Positions 34,971 through 49,900 of a stretch of 64,000 bases of DNA are shown piece by piece. A model generated the notes under the pieces. The model was not told the origin of the DNA and made no database searches. It saw only the letters and a program-made list of their open reading frames with translations. The translations under genes were made by a program, and so were the position numbers. Source of the stretch: Tubiluchus corallicola (lineage: Eukaryota > Priapulida > Priapulimorpha > Priapulimorphida > Tubiluchidae); contig JAQGDQ010000243.1 of assembly GCA_030141605.1 (NCBI GenBank), forward strand, positions 149,001-213,000, read 5' to 3'. The first letter of the stretch is position 1, and each line of letters starts with the position of its first letter.

Positions 34971-37900
34971 CGAGGACGAGACGACAACTGTGTTGATGAC
35001 GTTGACGATGAGTATGATGACGAGCCTGCTAAAGATGACAGTGATGACTATGAAGAAGAAAAACAAAGGCTTCAGCGACGATAGCAGCGACAATATACAT
35101 GTTTTAACAATCATAACCAAAACTAAATCGAAATTCGATTAAACTTTCTGAATGACGTCCGTTATCGCGAACTGCTTATTATTTGATGATGATAAATGAT
35201 GATTGCATTATGTGATCTGCATTTGTACACAAAAAATTCTCTTAGAGATTTGCTAATTAAATCTAGCTTTCACTGGTAATTACTAATTTATTTTGTGACG
35301 CAGTTTGCATCAGCAAATGGTTTCCTTTTTCCAGCATACATGATTGAGCGTCTGCACCACTCGTTGCTTTAATTGGCAGCGTTATAAAACTAAATCCAGA
35401 AAGCTAAAGTAAAAAGCCAAAAACATTAAGCTTTAAGAAATGATATGTTGTTTTGTTGCAGGGTGAAATCAATGAGTTCATGCTCAATGCAAAATCAAAT
35501 GGATTGAAAGGGCTAGCTCACACTGAATTTGTGAATCCGTTCCGTAAAAGAGGTAAGACATACGATTAGCACGTCTCATCATCTAGTGCAGTCTAAACAA
35601 CAGAACTGAACTTTAGGACTCTGACACAACTGTGATTTTTACTGGCCCACTTTTGTCACTCAACTTTTGTTTGTAAGTTTTTAAAAGCAAGAATTTGTAA
35701 AATACGTGAATCTGTAACTGTCACTCTTTCTAATGAAATCGTGTGCGCATCACGAGCTTGCCAAAAAATTCACCACTATATTCCAGAATTATTCTGCAAC
35801 GCTTTGCTACTTTGGTTGAAGTTAACTCAAAAATTTACTTTTTTTACAATGTTTACCCAAAGTACCGTTTGAAACACACGCCATCTTGCAAGTCAGGAAA
35901 TTCTACAACCGTCTGTGCTCCATTTTGTGACAACATTTTTCCTAATCGTCGACACTTACTAATTTTAATGTCAACGTGACCGTTTGATTTCGTTTGTAAA
36001 ACAATATAATTATGCTATCTTAAAGTTGCATAATATTTCAATGACTCTACGCATTATGGTTTTTAAGGTTTTACCGAAAAATGATTAGATTTTTATATTA
36101 TTTAGTAAGCATAGGTATATTTAGACATAAAACACAAATGAAGACAAGCTAGATTATGTATTAGCACTTATGTTGAAGTGTCGTAGTTCAAACGTGCGAT
36201 TTGGCAGCAGGAGGAAACAACGACACAAATTTTTAATTTTGTGCATCTCCAGGGAAAAATAATTGATTTGGTGATTCATAAGATTCAGACAAAAATTATC
36301 CTATCATTTGAGCCATAAATTCAGTAAATTAAGTTAATGTAAGCCCTGTAAGGTGATGAGAATGCTGACACAGCAACGACGACGACGACGACGACGACGA
36401 CAATGATGATGATGATGATGATGACGACGATGATGATTGCGATGACGACGAACGATGATGATGATGATGATGATGACGAGGACGAGACGACAACAGTTTT
36501 GATGACGTTGACGATGAATTTGATGACGAGCTTGAAAAAAAGGTCAGACCTAATTGGATAATTCCAAAAATTGAACGTGAAAATTAAGAGAAACATTGAC
36601 AATTATACGAAGTCCATTTTAGAAGATATGTAATGTAATAAGTTTGTAATAAGTACGTAATATATTGGTGTTTTGTGGTTAGATGGGTCTGTTGACTGCA
36701 CCAATACCTGCGTCTCTTAAATTTTCATCAGGTTCCTCACACAGCGATACAATTCGAATTTGCTTTCCAAAAACTGTGCACAACACAGCAAGGTTGATCG
36801 CTGTAGGTTTAATATCAATTTTTCCTATCACAGTGAGTATCACACAAAATCTTACATTGATCTAATAATTTATGTTCAGTGTTTCGGCAGCTTTGCCTAT
36901 CGGTAATTATTTTGTTAACGACTGTGGAAAACACTCTCGACCGCTAATCGAAATTCACTAACACGGCTTTCCACTTACCCCACTTTCTTGCAGATTCCTA
37001 ATTTATTTGTTCACTTTTACCTGTTTGTAAGGAAATTGATTGGCTATAGCCCGTGCCAGGTATAATGGAAAGTTAACTAACGAATAACTAATTTTATCAG
37101 GAAAACTGAAACCAGTCATAGTACATGTTTTGGTCGAAATGGCACGATCGCGTGTAGCGGTGCGTCGGTTCATTTTAATGCGAAATGCTAATTTATCTTG
37201 TATTACATGGTTAAATGTGAGTTACGTCACAAGGAAATGAAAATAAGATCAGCTAGCACTTCGACGTTGGATTCAGAACTCGCCTTGGAAACCAACAAAG
37301 TTGCATTACGGACTTCGGAGAGCAAAAGAGGAGGATGGCTTTTTGATGCAGACAGATTTAATTCAAAGCTTTTTCGTCGACTTTACTGCGCTTGTAAGAT
37401 ATAAAATTACCGCAAAAAAATTTTAAGAGCGTTACGGCACTGCGTGACTAATAATAGTGGGATGTCGCCAGAATAAATTATTCAATGGACTGCTTATGTA
37501 TTCAAATTATTAATTTTGTGCCAAATCTTTCTCTCTGCTGTTTTCGTTTTTAGTGTGTTTTTGTCTTCATTTCACGTTATACAGTTAAAACTTGTTTATG
37601 AACACCTTAAGGGCATGTAGTCCTACAATTTATTGCAAAATGAGCGAAACGGAATTTTCATTTTAATTTAGATTCAGTGAAGTATCAGAAACTTTGATCT
37701 TATGTGGGTTTTTTGTAAAGTTTTCTAGTTTTTTGCTTTTTTCAGATGGGTCGTTGTCATATGATTTTGATTTGAATCATCAGTAAAATTTACAATGTCA
37801 CAATTGAGCTTTCCGCTTTCTTTGAATCTAGACTGCAGAATAGCATTTCGGTTAAACGGTTAAGTTCGAAAACCAGCGCAGAGACCACGCAAAAAATAAT

Positions 37901-40900
37901 TTCATTTCTCTCAAGCTGAAACTATGGAAAGTGAGGTTTACATTTTCTGTTAATTTTTTCAGATCCTCACCCAACAGGAAATATGATGCTTCACGCCTCT
38001 AGTAGTCTAACACACACCAACTTGGCTAATCGAGATCCCATCCTTGGACTCAGAGTGTAAGTAACATGACTAATATCGTAAGAAATTAGTTGATTATATA
38101 TATATACAATCTTTATTTGCCATTAAAATACATTGATAATCACTGATAAAAACTTTACAGATATGATCAATCAGTGTTAGTTAATAAAAACTTGCACTGC
38201 TAAAGGCAAATGCGTTAGTGCAATCTAAACTACTGTGCAGTAATAGAAAGTAACGACGAATAAAATCAAACATATTTACAACTATGCACAAAAAAATGAA
38301 AAAAACAATTATTTAATTAATATGGTCGTGGATATAGGAACTCTGAATTAGTGTGTATGTTGTTGTACTGGTGTGATGGTATTTCATATCTTGTTAATAT
38401 TAGTTATTTTAATTTTGTTTTAAATGCTGATAGGGACTTGATTTGCTTAACCTGTAATGGTAGAGAATTCCAAAGTAGAATTTTACTACAACTGTCAACT
38501 GCATTATTTTGTATTGTGCTGAATTGCGGCATATTGCATTACTGATTACTGTTACCATATCATAGTATATGGTTCACACTTCACTGTAAGAATCTTGATA
38601 GTTAAAGTGATAGTTAACCAAGCAAAAATGAATGAACGAATGTAAAAGCATTTATTATGGCTTTTTAATTATCTATGTTATGCGCAGTAGAAATTTAATT
38701 TAGTATTTAGTTTGTTTTAACCTGTTAAAGTTACAGTTTAATTTAGTGTGGGGTTTAATTTCCCGATAACGTATATCTTACTCGCACTGAAAGGAATTTT
38801 AGTTTGTTCTCATTTTAAATCTCCCGCAATGCTGTTCCGAAGTCGCCATTACATGACGTCATGTACCAAACATAAATCAAGGGAAGAAAAGGCAATGTTA
38901 AATTATGTCTCAAAAGACTTCCGTGCAAATCTATATTACTTGGATTTTCGCTTACATGCTAGAAAGACTTATGTAACTAGAAAAAAATTAATTATTTAAA
39001 ATGTTTTCACCAATTGGTAAAATGTCGCTGACTCACCCTCCAGGGTGCACCACTCACTAACCAAAAAACGTATTTTTAATCTTATTAACAAGATACAGTA
39101 ATTTTAAATTTTATTTAGTTAGTGACTTGTGCGCTACTTATGCTCTGATTATTTTTTCAAACTTTACAAAATGTTATCTAAACTTATTTCAAATGACCTG
39201 TCGTGAAAATGGCTGCATCTAACGGTCATCGCGGGAGTTTAAATTTACATGTTTTATACAGCGTGAATGCCGATTGAAGTCCTGCACGCAAAAAGGCAGT
39301 ATGTAAGTGATATAAAATTTCAAAACGAATTTTTTAAGCTTCATGTTTATGAAGGGTTTTCTTGTGCTTTAAAGAATAATAACGTCTAAGTTCAATACAT
39401 ATTGTAAGTTAGACATTACAATACGAAGACGGTAAGAACAAAACAAACAATAAAGCGAAACAGTAAGTCCATTACTTTCATGACAGCAATAAGATAAAAT
39501 CAGATATATAATATCACAACCCGCACGAAATAACACTTTAGAGTTTTCCGAAGTAAGCCTAAAAGGGCTCATAATTTACGCGATCATAAATACATAAAAT
39601 TAGAACTATCAGTAGTTTAAGGGTCTATGTAGGGATCACTGTTATTGTGACTAGGACCTTAGTTGCGTAGAGGTCGCTGCATGTGAGACTAGGGCCTATA
39701 TAGGTGCCACTGTATTTGTGATTAGAGTCGTAGCTATATAAGGGTTACTGCATTTGTGACTAGGGACTGAGCGATATAAGGGTTACTGTATTTGTGACAG
39801 GGTCTTAGCTATATAAGGGTTACTGTATTTGTGACTAGGGTCTTAGCTATATAAGGGTTACTGTATTTGTGACTAGGGTCTTAGCTATATAAGGGTTACT
39901 GTATTTGTGACTAGGGTCTTAGCTATATAGGGGTCACTGCATTTGTGATTAGAGTCTTAGCTATATAGAGGTCACTGCATTTGTGATTAGGGTCTTAGCT
40001 ATATAGGGGTTACTGTATTTGTGACTAGGGTCTTAGCTATATAAGGGTTACTATATTTGTGACTAGGGTCTTAGCTATATAAGGGTTACTATATTTGTGA
40101 CTAGGGTCTTAGCTATATAAGGGTTACTATATTTGTGACTAGGGTCTTAGCTATATAGGGGTTACTATATTTGTGACTAGGGTCTTAGCTATATAGGGGT
40201 TACTGTATTTGTGACTAGGGTCTTATCTATATATTTGTGACTAGGGTCTTAGCTATATAGGGGTTACTGCATTTGTGACTAGGGTCTTAGCTATATAGAG
40301 GTCACTGCATTTGTGATTAGGGTCTTAGCTATATAGGGGTTACTGTATTTGTGACTAGGGTCTTAGCTATACAGGAGTTACTGCATTTGTGACTAGGGCC
40401 TTATAACTATGTTACTTTCAGCATTTGTCTGCTACACTTCAGTCTCTTAGCATTCATACCACTATTTTCATTGATTAATTCACATGACGTTATCCACACA
40501 TGTTACGCGCGCTAAACGCCTTTATAAAAATATGCATGGTGATAATGTGATATACAATTATTGCCAGGGGATCGTTGGCACCTTGCTGTCATTTCACCTG
40601 CTGTTACATGTTGTGAATAATGTAAAGTAAAGCGTCATTTTGGTGAGTTTAAACACAAAATTTAATTAGCCCTGCTATGGATGGATTCATACAGTATCCA
40701 TCTTCTGTTCAAGCTTTTTCTCCTGGTCTCTGGCTTTACGTTATAGACTAAATTTGTAAGTATTGCCTATAAACTGATTATATTTGCATTAGGAGGTTAA
40801 TTGCTTTTAATTCCTGAATTGTAATGAGTTGTAATGTTGACTTTACACAGAATAAGTTAAATCAGACAGTTATTTGTTTTCTGCTGTTATGATAATTAAA

Positions 40901-43900
40901 TCTGGATCATAAATTTGTTATTTTTCAAATACAAATTTTTTTTATTAATGTATTGCAATTGTCAGGGCAATTTATCTCGCTTTTTTACCTTTTTCTTTCT
41001 TTTTGTTATTTGAAATTTATCTTGCAAATGTTGTTTTTCTGAACATTAAAATATTCTCTTTTCTCTTTTGTGTTTTGAACCATATATAATTATGTTTAAT
41101 GTTTGACTATATGTAGGAACGACTGGTTTTTGGTTTTTGTTTTTTTTGCTGTTGTTGTATTTTTGTTTTTTGTATTTATGGACGTTTATGTATTTTTTAA
41201 TAGTTGTGTTCTGCTGTCATTAGCGTCTTTTCGCTTACTGTCTTTCTGAGAAGGGTGGTTGACTCGATAACCTTTGGTTTTTCGTCATCCTTTCTCCCAT
41301 GTTTATTTGTATTTTTGTGTATTTTATTGTCAAATTATTGTACATTTATGGAGAAAAATTAAAAAATTACTTACTTTATTAATTATACGATAAGTAGTCG
41401 TCTAAGAATCGTTAATTATCCTTGTTATATACCTATCCTCAGTTTAATATAAATCTCAATATATTCATAATTATTAAGAAATATTTATTCGCAGCTTTTT
41501 GCACATGAACGAAAAAAAGCAATATAATGTAATTTAATATAAAATATAGACTGTACGATATTTACCAGCTAATTAGTTTAACGAAGTAGTTCCGGTCTTC
41601 TTACATTTCCTTTTTAATATCAGATACAATTTAATCTCAGTTGGTTAGTATTTGTGTGTGCAGTGCTTCTTCATGCTATACCACCCATTGTAATAATATA
41701 CAGAATATTGCTGATTCAGAATATGCTAAAGCAGTACTTAGACAACGTTAAAAATGCCGACATTTCTTCTTGCTTCAGATCTGCCAGTACAAAAGCCACT
41801 AGGGCCAGACAAAGAAAAGAAGCCGATGACCAGTTTAATTTCGTAAAAGAACAAAAGATCGAAAACTATCGCAGGCAGATTGAAGAGCAGAAAATGGTAA
41901 GTATTCTGGTTGAAGGAAATGCACAATAAGCTGTGAATGTTTTTAAACGTACTGTTCATACAGTTTATCTTCAGGCGAAAAAGGAGAAAAAAATCACGTG
42001 GAATTGCTAATACATGTAATACTATCTTTTTGGGTGGTTTCTTATTTAGGATACAAGGATGCAAGCAGCAGCAGAAACACAGAAGCACAGCAAACAAAAA
42101 AAACAAGGGAGAATTTATAAAATCACAGTCACAGAACAGAGAATGGGACAAACAGAAACCTTTAATTCATTATATAGGGCAGGTATTTTGGGAACTGATT
42201 CTTTTTTGTCTCGATTGTGTTTCGTGCTACATTATCTTGCCTTTAATAAATCTAAGTATTTTACTTTTGTCCCTAAAACATTCATTCGTTCGTTCGTTCG
42301 TTCGTTCATTCATTCATTCATTCCTTCATTCATTCATTCATTCATTCATTCTTCTTACATATTCAGTCAACCATTGTAATCTCGCAGGTACAAGTAAAAC
42401 TAATATAACAGTACAAAACAAAAACTAAAATGTGCAACAAATTTCACGCAACGAAAGCTCGCCTAGGTACCGAACCTGTCACTACGTTGCAAAACAGTGC
42501 GCTTCAGCTGAAGACAGCTACTTTTATTCAGGACATTAAATCTAATTAAAGCTGCTATATCTTTTGTTAACAATTTTCATTTTTTAAATTGATTAATTCA
42601 CAAGTTCCAGAAAAGCTTAACCTTTCTAATATGAGCCCACCCAAAAAAGCACGGTACAAACACGTAGCTGTAAAGATAATAACGGTCATCCAATATTGCC
42701 GAATTGTAACTGTGGATTTCGATTTGAGTCTGTTGAACACTTTTTGTTGCACTGCCCATTGTATCAACAAACTAGGGTTGTTATGTTTGATAAATTAAAT
42801 GAAATACTTCTGCCCGAAATCCTTAATATAGCTGCCTTAGGAAATAATGATCTGTTGAAGTTGTTATTATTCGGAAAAGATGAATTTAACTATGTTGCTA
42901 ACTGTAAAATATTCCAATGTATACATGACTTTATATTACGTACTAAACGCTTCCAGTAGTTTCTATCTGATATAAAATGTATCAGTCTTAAATATTCGTA
43001 CATTAATATTTTCTAACCGTCATTTTCTACTAATTATTCTAATGTAATCTTGTAGTAAAACTTATCAGCTTGTGTAGTTATAGTCAATTCTTACTGTAAA
43101 TGTTCTTGTAAATAGTGTATGAAGTCTGTTGTGGTGAGGATCCTAAATCATGTTGTTCAAACTGTCTGATCCAATCCTAAATAAATTTTGTTTAAACTAA
43201 ATACGTAGCGTTGTTTGCAAACGTACCAATAGGCATATAGGAAGCACGTTGTAGAAAAAGCATAGTTATTTCAAAACACCCAGCGCTTATTTCAAAATTA
43301 CTTAGTTTAACCGTATTAATTCAAAGTGAAGGTTTCCACAACTTCTGCTTAAGGAAAAGTTCCTGCGTGAGTTAAATTTTGTGATCAGCTGAGACAGAGA
43401 TATGAAGTCACGTTACTGAATTATCTCTGCTTTGGCGCCAAGAGCTCTTTGGGTTTATTTACATTTATCTTGTCACCTGAGAAAATCAACTCAAATGAGC
43501 GCACAGGTATGTACAGGTGTGTACAGGTATGCACATGCGACAGTTACGTTTAAATTATCGTCTGTTACTATAATATGCGACCTGCACTGGTCGATAAATA
43601 TAAATAATGTAGAGTATACACAGGATTAATACCAACAGCAACACGGTTGGGAAAGGAAAAGTATCGATAAAGCGAATAGTGAAAGCAAGAATATTTAGGT
43701 CTTTTCATCAAATAAAATTTAGAAAAAAATGTCTGCAAAATAAAAGTCGTCAGGCAAAACCATAAACTGCGCATTTGTGGTCTTCTTTTTGTTTGATTGG
43801 TTAGCGCCCGAATGAATGAATGAATGAATGAATGAATGAATGAATGAATGAATGAATGAATGAATGAATGAATGAATGAATGAATGAATGAATGGATAAA

Positions 43901-46900
43901 TGGATGGATGAATGGATGGATGAATGGATGGATGAATAAATGAATGAATGAAAGAATGAATGAATGAATGAACGAACGAACGAACGAACGAACGAACGAA
44001 CGAATGAATGTTTTAGGGACAAAAGTAAAATACTTAGATTTATTAAAGGCAAGATAATGTAGCACGAAACACAATCGAGACAAAAAAGAATCAGTTCCCA
44101 AAATAGCTGCCCTATATAATGAATTAAAGGTTTCTGTTTGTCCCATTCTCTGTTCTGTGACTGTGATTTTATAAATTCTCCCTTGTTTTTTTTGTTTGCT
44201 GTGCTTCTGTGTTTCTGCTGCTGCTTGCATCCTTGTATCCTAAATAAAAAACTACCCAAAAAGATTAGTATTTTTTAGTATTAGATGTATTACATGTAGT
44301 ATTAGATGTAGTATTTACATCTAATGCATTACAAATGTATTACATTTTAGTATTAGATGTATTACATGTTACATGTATTACATATTACGTTACCTAGTAT
44401 TACATGTACTAGCAATTCCACGTAATTTTTTTTTCTCCTTTCTCGCCTGAAGATAAACTGTATGAACATTATGTTTGTCGCACTGACGTAAATAAGTGTC
44501 ACTTATCAGCTGTTTTAGTTAGACGCAATAGCTCATAGGTTGATCAGAACAAAATATTTTTGCTGACGCTGCAATACGTAGAGCAAATACTCGGTCATAA
44601 AGGACACAACGATGTCATTTTCAATGTCACTTTGACGGCAAGCCCAATTTGAATATTACCATTCTCTTTGCAGCCTTACAGTGACAGTTGGTTATTTATT
44701 CCTTCATTATGCATTTCTTTACGATATGATTGGTTTTCGACAACGCCTTGTTCACCATAATTTCATGTAACATTAAAATAATTGTCCCAAATGTAGGTGT
44801 CGGCATTTTCAAAGCAAGCAGTTTTTCACGAGACCATAATTGTACATTACCACTAAAATACATATACATGTTAAAAAATGTTATATGGCTTCTTTGTGTA
44901 TAGTCTCAATGTTTACTTTGTCATCATGTCTTCTACTGGAATCTCTCCTGCGCGTTCCTTGTTGGTGCTTGTTAATTTTCGCCCATGCATAAGAGCTTCT
45001 GGGTTGAGGAAGCACATTAAGACGTGCAATGTATCTAGATAATTCATGTTAAAGACTTTTAACGTGCATCTACGGGTCTATTTAGTGAACTTGTATAAAA
45101 TACTTTCAGTTTCTCCAGCGTTTGTTTGAACTGAAATAGAAGTGCTGACGTGCGCGGTTTAAAAATTTCAACTAAAGTGTTTATAGTGAATTTAGCTTAT
45201 GCAAGTACCATGCAGGAACAAAATTTCAAATTAGGCTTAGTTGTAAAATGTCAATATATTTCATTCGTTCGATCGTTTGATCGATCGTTCGTTCGTTCAT
45301 TCATCCATGTTACATTATTCAGTCAACTGTTTATTTTATTTTAAGTGTAATCTAGTAGGTTTTATACCGTTGAAACTAATATAACAGTATAAAACAAAAA
45401 CTAAAATATGCAACATTCAAGTCCTAATGTGTGTGTTGTATATCCGATTACACTACGAAAGCCCCACTAAGTACCAAATCTAGCTTGCGAATTCTTTGCA
45501 AAATAGGATTGGAGTTCTATTTAGACCTTACTTCTCAAGCCGCAGCCCATAGAGAAAACCATTGAACAAACTAAACTTAAAAGACCGGCAATGTGAAAAG
45601 TTGAAAGGCAGCCTAGATTTGAACCAAGCACCTTTGCTTACAAGGCAGACGCCTTAGACCACCCGGCCACTGTATCTCCTAGTTGTCAAAGTGGTTCAAA
45701 ATTCACCATTTCCAAAATTAGATCATTCACACTAGAGTGATTCTAGCAAATTAATTAGTTTTAGTTGAGTTTATTTTGAGTCTTAAATTTCCTTCGGCAA
45801 TTAATTAATTATTATAATCTTAATATCAAGATTATTGTTAATGATGGAACAAACTATCATTACCGCATTGTCTTAATGCGCTTCTTTAAGCTGGAAGTAG
45901 GAATACGTTGGAAGTAGATTCTGATTTTATTTTTCTATTTGCGTAAAAATCATCAGAAGCCAGTATTTTAAAATTCACTAACTCTTGTTATTTAGAACAT
46001 GGAGCAGCTACAAGCGTACGACCCATGGGGTCGACCGGGGGGTGGTGCACCTGTAGTGCTGGAAAAGAAACCTGCTACTGCAGACTCAAAACCTCAGCAT
46101 TCCACCCACGCCGAAGCAAGAAAACCTGGAACGGCGAAATCGTTGGTGAGTGAAGACTGGAGAGCTGCTTTTCATTTTTTTTATTTCTGTTTTTCCATGC
46201 TGGTGTTGTCCGTTAAATAAACGACCGTAGATGATCCATGTCGTTGCCTCATTAGTGTGTACACATATTTTAGAGTGAAACTGCTAAAAAAGCTAAACAT
46301 TTAACTTGTTACTTACAGGTGAAATGAAAACCAAGCTAATTTTACTTACTTAATGAGAATAAACCTATACGCAGCAAATTAAACCAGCCAATTTACACTT
46401 TTTATGTTGTGCTCTTGCACACTGATGATGTATTACAAATAGCATGACTTCAGATAATAATGTTAAAGGACAAGAAAGGGGCACCTGAAGTAGGTTTCAG
46501 AAAAATCGCCTTAAAAAATTACATTACTTTATAGCAATTTTATGCGTATATCTTACTCGCACTGAAACCAATTTTAGTTTGTTCTCATTTTAAATCTCCC
46601 GCAATACTGTTCCGAAGTCGCCATTACATTACGTCATGCACCAAATGTAAATGAAGGGAAGAAAAGACAATGTTAAATTATGTCTCAAAAGACTTTCCGT
46701 GCAAATCTATATTTAGAAAGATTTATGTAACTAGAAAGGAAAATTATTAATTATTTAAAATGTTTTCACCAATTGGTAAAATGTCGCTGACTCACCCTCC
46801 AGGGTGCACAACTCACTAACTAAAAAACGTATTTTTAATCTTATTGACAAGATACAGTAATTTTAAATTTTATTTAGTTAGTGATTTGTGCGCTACGAAT

Positions 46901-49900
46901 GCTCTGATTATTTTTTCAAACTTTACAAAATGTTATTTAAACTTGTTTCAAATGACCTGTCACCAAAATGGCTGCGTCTAACGGTCATCGCGGGAGTTTA
47001 AATTTACATGTTTTATACAGCGTGACTGCCGATTGAAGTCCTGCATGTAAAAAGGCAGTATGTAAGTGATATAAAATTTCGAAACGAATTTTTCAAGCTT
47101 TATGTTTATGAAGAGTTTTCTTGTGCTTCAAAGAATAATAACGTCTAAGTTCAATACGATATAAATAAAATGGGCATAATGACTTACACAACCAGTCAAA
47201 GATATTCTCGAGAAGAGTACCACTCCAGTTCCCATTTAACCCTTTACTGCTGAAGACGTACTATTTTCTAGACAAAAGTAGATATTGGCAACAACAAAAA
47301 ACCGTCACCTAAACAATTCCACTACCAGCTAAAATAAATCTACTATTGCTAATGTATAGAAACAAAAAAATTGTGCATTATTCAAATCTGTAATGGTGTT
47401 ATCTAATAATGACTTCCCTTAAAACATAGTCCAGGGATAACACCTTAAGTAACTCAGTACTTATTTCCAAGGTGATCCCGATTATTATTACCTCGATGTT
47501 ACTTCGATAAGTTCGCGTGTTTGGTCGATAAACCAGCGGTACCATTTTTCAAGCCTTTGGAATCACTCGGTCGGGAGTTAACAGCACAAAATATGCAGTT
47601 GATGTTTTTACTATAAATCAACGTACCACGTTATTCTGTTACAGATATAGATCTGAAAAAGTACCGCCTAAATGTTTATTATACTGCTGGAAAAATGTTA
47701 ATACTGGCATTTGCCTCTTTCAGGATGAAGGGCTAAAATTTGGAACACCGGGTGCAGGCGCTCCTAATTTCACCAAGTCTGGCCGCGTCCACGCTCATAT
47801 GAGGCGCAATCCGGAACTTTATTTTCAAGATGCTCCTTCCTATCGCCAAAACTTTCTAGACACCAAGCGGTATGCCGCGGATCCACAACAGGTTAAAAAC
47901 TATCAGACGGACGTGAATGGTTTTATTGATTCGCTCGTAAAGGTAGAACTCGTTAAAGTAAACCCACAAAAATGTACTTTATTTGACTTTTAATTTGAAA
48001 ACATCAGTAGTGATCGTCACTTTTCTTGTACAGAACTAATAACCAGACAGAGGATCACTTTGGTGATTTCTTCTCTTTAGTCAAGTAGCCTGGTGACCAC
48101 AGACCCCCAAGAAAAGCTTTCAGATCATCTGGACGAATTCTCTTTAAAAGTATAATATTTGAGGTCTTCTTACTTGGATAGAAAAGTTTCAATTATGTTT
48201 AGAGTGTAACATTAAGTTGCATATGGTTATGATAAAATATCAATAGACATTTTGGCGTATGATTATGAATGCATAATTGAACATGAAGTCTAAGTTAGTC
48301 TATTTGTAAATTCACCTATTGAACCCAGCGGTTCTTTATGTTATGAGAGAGGACACATTTCAGGAGATTTTTTACCCTACATGGTTTCAATAGCTTAAAA
48401 TCACGAAGAGCTAAATTATGGAATTCGTTGCCAAAAGATACCTTTGAAGGTAGCTTATTTTCTGCTTCCGAAAAATACACAAAAATCTTATTAAATGGAT
48501 ATACCTGTAGTACATAACTTGTAAGACTAATAAGCAAGCTAACAAGTTCTTTTTCCTTTTCTTTTTTTCTCCTCATCTCCTAAGTAATTGTTGCTCTTTC
48601 TCATACTTACTTTTTCTCATAAATTTTTCTATATTACACTTTTTTGATGCTTATTTTTTCTTTCCATACTCTCAGTTTTTAACTTTACTCACTAACCTTG
48701 GTCAAATTCCCCTGTTAATGAAACCCCATTTGAAACTACTGCATATAATAATCCTAATTACTGAATAATTGTATTGTGTTGTTTAGATTTGGGTATCTAA
48801 CTTTATTATTTTTGTTTTCAGTTCTTTTTGGATAATTTGTATCATTTATACTGTTTTTATTATTATTTTTTCTTACTTGCTTTTGTTTTTGTTATCTGCA
48901 GCATCACCATTTTTAACATACTAATCTATTTATAAGGAAGGGCAGGAGACTAGATGACCCTATGGTCCTTCCCTGCCCTGCTCCATGATTATAATTAGAT
49001 AATAGTTAAAAACTTTTGATGTTAAACTAATTGGAGAAAATAAATGTTCTATGTCTATGTCTATGTCTGGAATCCTGCTGATAAGTTGCATAAGCATATT
49101 TTGATGTTATAAGCAGATTTTATGCCCATAAAGCCCATTTAGTAGGGTCAATTTACTTACTTACCCAAAAAAGAAAACGTACTTGGTCCAGAGAATGATA
49201 TATCCAAATTTGATCACTGCATTTTATATTGACCCTGCTAATTCTGTTAGTTACAATTTACAATTTTAAGTACTTTTTTTTGTTTAGAGAAAACAAAGAA
49301 TAGAGACTAGACACTCTGAACCTGTAACGGTTTACGATCCCTTTGGAAAACCAGGAGCTGGAGCACCCATAAAATCAAAATCTGGTAAAAATTTCTGAAC
49401 CTCTTGTGCATTTGTGCCACAAGGTTATTTTGTGCGTCACTAAAAACATATTTCTTTTAAAAAAAAAGTTACTAAAGTTTAAGTTATCTGTGAAATATTT
49501 TTTGCATATACTTTTCATCGCACCTTGCAGGTCGAGTTGTGGCAACGAAAAAAGCGGCTTGGAGTCGGACTCCAAATTCTGAACCAAATATATACAAAAG
49601 GGCTCATAAACAAGGTAGAGTAATACATTACGATGTGAACGCCATCTGTTGGTATCTGTTATCGTCGTCATCTGCGCCAACATCTTTATCATTTTCATCA
49701 ACATCATCGCCGGTATAGTCGTGTTGTCGTTATAAATTTCGGCATTTCTATTGATATCAGCATTATCAATATTACCACGGTCATCCTCACCAACATCATT
49801 GTCGTCTTTATCAAGATTGTCAATGTCATCATCATCATCATCATCATCGTCGTCGTCATCTTCACCTTCATCGTCATCATCTTCATCATCATCATCACCA

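Noticed and set aside
34306-35120. HSFIHSFI and poly-serine/poly-histidine frames
   Set aside because: Translations of TTCA and GAT/GAC microsatellites.
36683-36835. Exon-like frame MGLLTAPIPASLKFSSGSSH with donor ACA|GTGAGT between exons 3 and 4
   Set aside because: The neighbouring exons join in phase 1; this one is open only in phase 0 and stops in the required phase.
37198-37404. 68-codon open frame with non-repetitive composition
   Set aside because: No acceptor in phase, no recognisable motif and no fit with the exon phases around it; left as an unexplained frame.
39618-40410. CRISPR array or telomere-like repeat
   Set aside because: Units are contiguous with no unique spacers, and the GGGTCTTAG motif is not a telomere repeat; it is a minisatellite in an animal intron.
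41976-42184. Possible extra exons (AKKEKK... and DTRMQAAAETQKHSKQ...) after exon 5
   Set aside because: They lie in the inverted repeat and are present in both orientations. The first hits a stop and the second ends in phase 1, which does not fit exon 6. Exons 5 and 6 already join in phase 0.
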